The notes under the pieces are model-generated. The model had not been told where the DNA came from, searched no databases, and saw only the letters and a program-made list of their open reading frames with translations. A stretch of 64,000 nucleotides of DNA, from the NCBI GenBank assembly GCA_023630585.1, contig CM042551.1:4962001-5026000 (forward strand), in the 5' to 3' direction. Position numbers and translations under genes: made by a program. How positions within the stretch are numbered: position 1 is the stretch's first letter; each line of letters starts with the position of its first letter. This document shows, one piece after another, positions 60,657-64,000 of the stretch. This DNA is from Cranoglanis bouderius. Lineage: Eukaryota > Chordata > Actinopteri > Siluriformes > Cranoglanididae.

Positions 60657-61310
60657 CCAGGTCTCCAACTTTGTCCTTTTCCCCAGCACACACTCGGGCG
60701 CATTAGACACGCCACTAAAGTCCACCACTGGCGGCCATAAAGGGCGCTTTGTGCTGGAGAAGTGGCTTGTTAAAGAACTGGCAGTGTCTTTATGAACTCC
60801 GCCGCATCGTCGTCCCCTAGAAACCGACATTTCACATGCTAATCACCGCAAATCGGCATCCGCGAATTTACCCGGTGCAAAGATCGCAGCTCAGTTGCGC
60901 GAGAGCAAGCGAATGTGCGCGAGGATTTGCCTGATGTCGACCTTTGGCGTGGAACTAAACCTATAAACAACAGAGTTCAGCGCGTGCACAAGTTAAACTT
61001 GCGTGTAAATCCTAAAATAGTTACCATTCAGTTACAAAAGCAACATAAAAAATAAATGAAGGAAGTTTCTTTCTTTCTTTCTTTCTTTCTTAAAAAAAAC
61101 AAAACAACAACCTTAATAATAAAATAATAAAATCTGCAATAAAGTTTATAGGGAGGTTTAAATAGTCGCTTTCTGCTACAAACAGTAGGAGAGCAAGAGT
61201 TTACCATAATAGCGCTTCTGCTCGTCTTTGGCCAATAGGACGGCGATCCGCAATCCAATCCCGGAAGAACAGCCGGTAATGAGGACCACTTTCTGGCTCG
61301 CGCTCGCCAT
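47212..61310 (-). CDS. rdh8: RDH8-type all-trans-retinol dehydrogenase, six coding exons
   Basis: Join of 61205-61310, 53293-53454, 52922-53101, 52345-52438, 52061-52244 and 47212-47439 on the minus strand gives 954 nt, 317 residues and a TGA stop. All ten splice sites are GT-AG and the phases close. The product is a classical short-chain dehydrogenase/reductase: TGxxxGIG at residues 12-19, NNAG at 91-94, tetrad Asn116, Ser144, Tyr157, Lys161, and PGPVHTEF at 187-194. RDH8 is known to reduce all-trans-retinal to all-trans-retinol with NADPH in photoreceptor outer segments during the visual cycle. The Cys-rich tail (Cys303, 306, 308) and final V-S-P-D fit the lipid-modified tail and VxPx sorting motif of that family, and the length is close to human RDH8 (311). 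The nearest alternative is the related 17-beta-hydroxysteroid dehydrogenase type 1, but the tail favours RDH8. Whether it is rdh8a or rdh8b cannot be told. Introns are 7750, 191, 483, 100 and 4621 bp. Confidence 0.93.
47960..48150 (+). pseudogene. THAP-like zinc-finger remnant of a transposase, frameshifted
   Basis: One frame reads LPKTDEIRNRWLLLIY then YNPKL. The next frame then reads LCTAHFTEDTFLNLGEYKAG. Together these resemble the second half of a THAP domain: the conserved Pro, the central Trp, then the C-x2-H pair (C-T-A-H) followed by F and D-x-F. The frame changes within a TG/TTTG-rich stretch near 48040, which looks like slippage. The first Cys pair is not clearly kept. No intact product is expected. 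Confidence 0.55.
48726..48765 (+). repeat. Interstitial TTAGGG-like tract
   Basis: About six to seven units of GGGTTA with three single-base variants (GGGTTAGAG, GGTCAG, ATGGTTA), inside the TTAA-flanked element. It matches the vertebrate telomere repeat. Confidence 0.8.
49061..49106. repeat. Imperfect palindrome within the TTAA element
   Basis: The left arm CTTGGAGGCTGAAGC and the right arm GCTTCAGCCTCCAAG are exact reverse complements. Pairing extends inward through TAACCC and GGGTTG with one G-U pair. The loop is about four bases. Confidence 0.8.
49385..50310. repeat. Minisatellite of about 42-bp units in rdh8 intron 5
   Basis: Roughly 18-20 degenerate units built on CACCCTAGAGGGCACTTC plus ATCATGGTTTCTCGGACAT. 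Between units, 49570-49688 is an unrelated inserted repeat. Units at the edges are more diverged than those in the centre, as expected for an array maintained by unequal exchange. Confidence 0.9.
49570..49688 (-). repeat. Repeat fragment of the TTCAATTCAGTTTTATTT family inside the minisatellite
   Basis: Reverse-strand start TTCAATTCAATTCAGTTTT, then AAAGCAGCTTTACAG. It matches the copy at 54697-55040 on the plus strand. It looks like a retroelement 3' fragment inserted into the minisatellite. Confidence 0.7.
50526..51733 (+). mobile_element. Tc1/mariner-type transposon with internal deletion, in rdh8 intron 5
   Basis: 1,208 bp flanked by TA (50524-50525, 51734-51735). The terminal inverted repeats start CAGCCATGGCCAAAG on the left, and CAGCCGTGGCCAAAAG reading in from the right. 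They extend imperfectly for at least 45 bp through ATGACACAAATATTAATTTT. It contains one long transposase-derived ORF. Confidence 0.93.
50862..51605 (+). pseudogene. Tc1-like transposase, C-terminal catalytic part deleted
   Basis: Open for 247 codons. The N-terminal helix-turn-helix pair (GFTGKDIAPKSTIYRIMKTF, then TVRRRLLEDGLVSRRAAKK) matches the bipartite Tc1 DNA-binding domain, though it seems a few residues short near the first helix. The first catalytic Asp is present in VIFSDESPF. The reading then jumps from QEQFGD to VIVNKSH and stops, so the block with the second Asp and the SPDLNPIE block is missing. Autonomous transposition is not expected. It lies antisense to rdh8 inside intron 5. 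Confidence 0.9.
51788..51846. repeat. (ATAAT)n microsatellite
   Basis: About twelve 5-bp ATAAT units in rdh8 intron 5, just downstream of the Tc1 element. Confidence 0.9.
52061..52244 (-). CDS. rdh8: rdh8 exon 5
   Basis: 184 nt, phase 2 to phase 0, residues 181-242. It holds LSLIEPGPVHTEFE, the PG motif after the sixth beta strand that contacts the nicotinamide, and the variable substrate-side segment up to GQTPDDIAK. The acceptor is CCACAG|G and the donor is AAA|GTAAGC. Confidence 0.92.
52345..52438 (-). CDS. rdh8: rdh8 exon 4
   Basis: 94 nt, phase 1 to phase 2. It encodes residues 150-181 with the active-site YTASK motif (Tyr157, Lys161) and the following helix FAIEGFCESLAVQLLKF. Tyr157 is 13 residues after Ser144, the usual SDR spacing. 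The donor is AA|GTCTGT, slightly weaker than consensus, and the acceptor is TCTGCACAG. Confidence 0.91.
52922..53101 (-). CDS. rdh8: rdh8 exon 3
   Basis: 180 nt, phase 1 to phase 1, residues 90 (part) to 150 (part). It contains NNAG (91-94), the helix ending TNFFGTVR with the catalytic-tetrad Asn116, and the strand HIIVMSSVMG that carries catalytic Ser144. The acceptor is CCCTGCAG and the donor is CAGG|GTAAAT. The exon is markedly GC-richer than the surrounding introns. Confidence 0.93.
53293..53454 (-). CDS. rdh8: rdh8 exon 2
   Basis: 162 nt, phase 1 to phase 1, residues 36 (part) to 90 (part). It encodes VIATMRDLKKKD, the second beta strand and following basic segment, where the Arg and Lys residues suit NADPH preference, and LDVCSD (66-71), where Asp67 matches the adenine-ring-contacting Asp of classical SDRs. 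The acceptor AG is at 53456-53455, preceded by a (CT)n microsatellite. The donor is A|GTAAGT. Confidence 0.92.
53464..53512. repeat. (AG)n microsatellite forming the exon 2 polypyrimidine tract
   Basis: About 24 AG units. On the rdh8 strand this is (CT)n ending seven bases before the exon 2 acceptor AG. Confidence 0.95.
53701..53880 (-). repeat. Dispersed repeat copy that is the empty site of the TTAA element
   Basis: The reverse strand matches 47517-47721 joined to 49363-49395: TTTCTAGCTTAAA, CTTGTGTTTAA, then GGTGGTGGTCTAGA. It is an inverted paralogous copy within rdh8 intron 1 that never received the transposon. Confidence 0.75.
54598..54696 (+). repeat. SINE fragment (second tRNA-type family)
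   Basis: Holds GCATGTTCTTTCCGTGTCC, a TGGTTTCCTC core and CCAAAAACATGCC, typical of the shared central region of fish tRNA SINEs. It is cut off at 54696 by the next repeat. Confidence 0.6.
54697..55040 (+). repeat. TTCAATTCAGTTTTATTT-family repeat
   Basis: Begins AATTCAATTCAGTTTTATTT, then AAAGCAGCTTTACAGAAAT, and later GGCAAGGAAAATCTCCCTGA and AACCGGACTCAAAAGGGAAC. It is a widespread fish retroelement-like repeat of uncertain class. A second fragment lies at 49570-49688. Confidence 0.65.
55952..56205 (+). mobile_element. tRNA-derived SINE, 5' truncated
   Basis: Lacks the tRNA-like head. It keeps the core from CCCGCCTCCGCCCTGC through TGTAGGCTGATTG, TCCAAATTGTCCGTAGTGTG, CCCCGAGTTCCCTG and the tail ATGTATGGATGG. 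It is in rdh8 intron 1, opposite to the gene. Confidence 0.85.
56440..56592 (-). repeat. tRNA-derived SINE head fragment
   Basis: The reverse strand reads GGCAGAGGTAGCTCAGCACA, then GCTGTGAGCTCAAATCCCAG, which are A- and B-box-like segments. It matches the SINE type at 10040-10207. Confidence 0.5.
56885..58505 (+). mobile_element. LTR-like block, probably a solo LTR or retroelement leader
   Basis: About 1.6 kb of sequence unlike its surroundings. It holds a CCAAT-type element (ATTGGCCC near 57353), a TTTAAAA TATA-like box near 57393, a pyrimidine-rich start-like stretch, an open frame at 57376-57729 and AT-rich 3' DNA. ACACTCT occurs on both sides (about 56865 and 58504), a possible target duplication but weak. 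No primer-binding site, gag or pol is seen. The ORF resembles conceptual proteins I recall from fish repeat sequence and is not treated as a gene. Confidence 0.4.
59040..59180 (-). repeat. Unassigned dispersed element, fragment 7
   Basis: GTGTTTTATTCCCCTTATTC, AACACATAGACCAGTCAGAA and the end AATTCAACAGCGCTGTAG. It is a terminal fragment in rdh8 intron 1. Confidence 0.65.
59215..60575. repeat. Degenerate short-unit array in rdh8 intron 1
   Basis: About 1.3 kb of recurring GTTAATTCAAC and TGTAGGTGTTAATT motifs every 18-40 bp with much variation, so a very old minisatellite. It is interrupted near 60040-60170 by a fragment with TTTAACTTTATTGTCCATTC, which looks like the end of a retroelement. 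Confidence 0.8.
60621..60652. repeat. (CT)n microsatellite
   Basis: About 16 CT units in rdh8 intron 1. Confidence 0.9.
61205..61310 (-). CDS. rdh8: rdh8 exon 1 (coding part)
   Basis: Starts at the ATG whose first base is 61310 and encodes residues 1-35 plus the first base of Val36. It carries the cofactor-binding turn T12-G-C-S-S-G-I-G19 after a short hydrophobic beta strand (VVLIT), the expected Rossmann-fold start for a classical SDR. The donor is G|GTAAAC with GT at 61204-61203. The start is chosen because the glycine motif lies 11 residues in, as in other RDH8 and HSD17B1 proteins. Confidence 0.92.
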
Positions 61311-61344
61311 GACCACCTCGCGCGCTGCTGACTCTCCGCTCCGG

Positions 61345-61415
<71 letters not shown>

Positions 61416-61560
61416 CACACACCGAGCTTAGTCACCGTGAGCTCAGAAACTAAAGCGGATCACAACGCGAGGGGCCCGCGGGAGCGCGCGACATGGTCAC
61501 ATGGCCGAGAAAATGCGCGACCTATGATTAATGCGTACTCTAACAAGTACACCAAGGTCA
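61311..61560 (-). promoter_or_regulatory. Presumed rdh8 5' UTR and promoter region
   Basis: GC-rich sequence directly upstream of the rdh8 ATG (CpG-containing stretch around 61440-61520), with a compound CT/CA microsatellite at 61347-61413. A CACATG E-box-like hexamer lies near 61498. No clear TATA box is seen and the transcription start cannot be placed. The assignment rests on position only. Confidence 0.4.
61347..61413. repeat. Compound (TC)n(AC)n microsatellite upstream of the rdh8 ATG
   Basis: About 22 TC units followed by about 11 AC units. It ends 37 bp upstream of the start codon on the gene strand, so it probably lies in the 5' UTR or core promoter. Confidence 0.95.
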
Positions 61561-61732
61561 CAATGTAGGTATACAATTGTGCATTCTCAGCACATCAGCA
61601 ACACTGAGATGGGAGTGTGTGTTGTGCTGGCATGAGTGAATGAAGTGCAGCAGCGTTACACTTATTGCACTTCTTCACACACTGTCATCCTGTAGATGTG
61701 CAATTAAAGACTAAGAGCATCTGTTTTATTTG

Positions 61733-61806
<74 letters not shown>
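61733..61806. repeat. (CT)n microsatellite
   Basis: About 36 CT units with two interruptions, 420 bp upstream of the rdh8 start. Confidence 0.9.
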
Positions 61807-61889
61807 GTATTTGTGTGTGTAACTTGTCCACTACTAACCCTTCATCAGTTTCACTATCTGACTGGTTCGATGCTGAGTTCGAGTTGCTG

Positions 61890-61990
61890 TCACTGTTGAA
61901 TGTTCTCCATGAACCCTCAAGGGTTTTCTCCAGTTTCCTTCTACATCCCAAAAACACTCCAGGTGGATTGGCTATGGTAAATTGCTTCTA
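61890..61990 (+). repeat. Left part of a SINE split by a Tc1 element
   Basis: Contains GGGTTTTCTCCAGTTTCC, CCCAAAAACACTCCAGGTGG and ATTGGCTATGGTAAATTGC, the core of the second fish tRNA SINE family. The sequence resumes at 63257. Confidence 0.75.
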
Positions 61991-63256
61991 CAGTGCCCTC
62001 CACTAATAATGGCACCCTTGGTAAATATGAGCAAAGAAGGCAGTGAGAAATTGTCTTTCTTGTTTAACTTTTTGATCTTTTGTTAAAATAATTCACAAAA
62101 ATACTCTGCTCTCATGGATATCAAACAATTGCAAACAAAACACATTTATTTATTTATTTATTTATTTGTTAAATATAGGTGTGCAACAATTATTGGCACC
62201 CTTTTAGTCAATACTTTGTGCTACCTCCCTTTGCCAAGATAACAGTGCTGAGTCTTCTCCTATAATGCCTGGTGAGGTTGGAGAATACATGGCAAGGGAT
62301 CTGAGACCATTCCTCCATACAAAACAGCGCCAGAACATTAAAGAGCCACCATCATATTTAACCGTGGGCATGAGGTACTTTTCCATATGGCTACCTCTCT
62401 GTGTGCACCAAAACCAACTCTGGTGTTTATTGCCAAAAAGCTCTATTTTGGTTTCATCTGACCATAGAACCCGATCCCATTTGAAGTTCCAGTAGTGTCT
62501 GGCAAACTGAAGATGCTTGAGTTTGTTTTTGGATGAGAGTAGAGGCTTTTTTCTTGAAACCCTTCCAAACAACTTGTGGTGATGTAGTGTGACTTCAGAT
62601 TGTAGTTTTGGAGACTTTCTGACCCCAAGACGCAACTAACTTCTGCAATTCTCCAGCTGTGATCCTTGGAGATTTTTTGGCCACTCGAACCATCCTCTTC
62701 ACAGTGCGTTGAGACAATACAGACACACGTCCAATTCCAGGTTGATTCATAACATTCCCAGTTGACTGGAACTTCTTAATTATTGCCCTGATGGTGGAAA
62801 TGGACATTTTCAATGCTTGTGCTATTTTCTTATAGCCACTTCCCATTTTGTGAAGCTCAACAACCTTTTGCTGCACATCACAGCTATATTCCTTGGTCTT
62901 ACCCATTGTTATGAATGACTAAGGGAATTTGGCCTGTGTGTTACCTTATATTTATACCCCTGTGAAACAGGAAGTCATGGTTGAACAAATTTCCTGTTCC
63001 TAGTCACCCAGGTGAACTAAAAAAAATTTAAAATATCAACTTCAAATAATTGTTGTACACCTATATTTAACAAAGATATATTTTATTATTATTTTATAAA
63101 CCTGTGTTGTGTTTACAATTGTTTGATATCCATGAGAGCAGAGTATTTTTGTGAATTATTTTAACAAAAGATCAAAAAGTTAAACAAGAAAGATAATTTT
63201 TCACTGCCTTCTTTGCTCATATTTACCAAGGGTGCCATTATTAGTGGAGGGCACTG
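61991..63256 (-). mobile_element. Tc1/mariner-type transposon with ~200-bp inverted repeats
   Basis: 1,266 bp flanked by TA (61989-61990, 63257-63258). The ends read CAGTGCCCTCCACTAATAAT on the left and CAGTGCCCTCCACTAATAAT reading in from the right. The inverted repeats run for about 200 bp, through GTGCAACAATTATTGGCACC on the left, with a short deletion on the right. It carries a decayed transposase on the minus strand and an internal replacement or deletion at about 62215-62340. It is the same family as the truncated copy ending at 24820. Confidence 0.93.
62340..62906 (-). pseudogene. Tc1-like transposase, frameshifted and C-terminally deleted
   Basis: ATG at 62906 begins MGKTKEYSCDVQQKVVELHK, an intact N-terminal helix-turn-helix (YKKIAQALKMSISTIRAIIK). 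The reading breaks near 62590 by a one-base insertion plus a stop. It continues in the next frame with HHHKLFGRVSRKKPLLSSKN and the first catalytic Asp in RVLWSDETKIELFG, then GGSLMFWRCF. The part with the second Asp and SPDLNP is absent. Inactive. Confidence 0.9.
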
Positions 63257-63375
63257 TAGGTGTGAATGTGTGTGTATGGTGGACTGGCATCCCTTCCAGA
63301 GTGTATTCTCACCTTCCACTCAATGTTCCTTGCACAGGCTTTGGATCCACAACGGCCATAAGAAGGTCACAGGGT
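63257..63375 (+). repeat. Right part of the SINE split by the Tc1 element
   Basis: TAGGTGTGAATGTGTGTG, then GGTGGACTGGCATCCCTTCC, continues the SINE exactly where the left part (ending 61990) stops, with TA as the shared target. Confidence 0.75.
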
Positions 63376-63404
63376 TACCGAAGATGGTGTGGTGCGGTCC
63401 TCCC

Positions 63405-63520
63405 TAAAGTTACTGTTACTGCCCTAAAGTTGATTACTTTCCAATAACAACACTTCCTGAAATGATTTATTCTTTAGCAATTTCCAACAATTAAAATTTT
63501 TAACATCATGCTTTTTATCT
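63405..63520 (-). repeat. Unassigned dispersed element, fragment 8
   Basis: GTTGATTACTTTCCAATAAC, CACTTCCTGAAATGATTTAT and CAATTTCCAACAATTAAA match the middle of copies 1 and 3. Confidence 0.55.
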
Positions 63521-63589
63521 GTTTATGCCAGGGGTGTTCAAGTAAAAATTGTATAAATTGTTCAAGTAAAAATAAGCATGATCCTTAAC

Positions 63590-63715
63590 CCTTGAGCATG
63601 AACTTGAGCATGAGCCTTAACCCTCATCTGCTCACTTGAATCCTGTCACAATTGTAAGTTGCTTTGGCTAAAAAGCATCAGCCAAATGAGGTAAATGTAA
63701 ATCTAAAATGAATAA
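63590..63715 (+). repeat. SINE tail fragment
   Basis: GTAAGTTGCTTTGGCTAAAA followed by GCATCAGCCAAATGAGGTAA and a TGTAAAT-rich end. It is the tail of the SINE family whose minus-strand copy is at 10040-10207. Confidence 0.6.
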
Positions 63716-64000
63716 AAGAATGTGGTAAAAGTGTCATTCAGAGCTGCATGAGCAACCTGTACATTGTGCCGTTAATGAATATGTTCTTTCTTTGTGTTTC
63801 CAAACTTCAAGCTTCACATCTGAGCGCATCACTTAAGTAAAACCCACCCACTCTCGTGATATTTTTTGTCCCGATGCACAGCTCTACTCTGAACAGATGA
63901 AATGTCTTTCTGACCTCTTTAGCTGTCTGTAGCTATAGTCTCTGATCTTCAGTGAGCTTCCTTCAGCTAACTCAGATAGCATACATTTCTGGGCCCCATC

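Overview
The window is teleost fish genomic DNA. The evidence is a spliced vertebrate retinol dehydrogenase gene with GT-AG introns, many Tc1/mariner-type elements with TA target sites, tRNA- and 5S-rRNA-derived SINEs, and frequent AT-, CT- and CA-type microsatellites. The SINE and Tc1 families look like those common in otophysan fishes. A catfish-like species is my guess from memory of such repeats and is not proven here.

Only one protein-coding host gene can be supported. It is an RDH8-type all-trans-retinol dehydrogenase (photoreceptor retinol dehydrogenase, SDR family) on the minus strand, coding from 61310 to 47212 in six exons. The exons join into an uninterrupted 317-residue protein. 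It has a TGxxxGIG cofactor motif, NNAG, the Asn116/Ser144/Tyr157/Lys161 tetrad, a Cys-rich tail and a C-terminal VxPx motif. Its large introns 1 (7.75 kb) and 5 (4.6 kb) are full of mobile elements and minisatellites.

Positions 1-47,000 form a long stretch downstream of this gene in which I recognise no host exons. It holds a hAT-type element with an exact 8-bp target duplication (2058-2659), several tRNA-type SINEs (3.6, 7.7, 8.3, 10.0, 13.6, 16.0, 18.5, 36.1, 37.5 kb), and a 5S-derived SINE (36.9 kb). It also holds decayed Tc1-like elements (21.1, 21.8, 23.7, 26.9, 40.2 kb), a small inverted-repeat MITE in two copies (28.3, 42.8 kb), and an unassigned dispersed family present at least eight times in the window.

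Positions 47.2-61.3 kb are the gene. Intron 5 carries a 1,641-bp TTAA-flanked element with a broken THAP-like domain, a ~42-bp minisatellite and a deleted Tc1 element. Intron 1 carries an LTR-like block, SINE pieces and a 1.3-kb degenerate array. Positions 61.3-64 kb hold the GC-rich gene start with a compound microsatellite, then a Tc1 element inserted inside a SINE.

No new multi-gene system is visible. The most informative observations are a paralogous empty site that proves the TTAA-element insertion, a CT microsatellite serving as the polypyrimidine tract of an rdh8 exon, a CA microsatellite one base after the stop codon, and several nested insertions.
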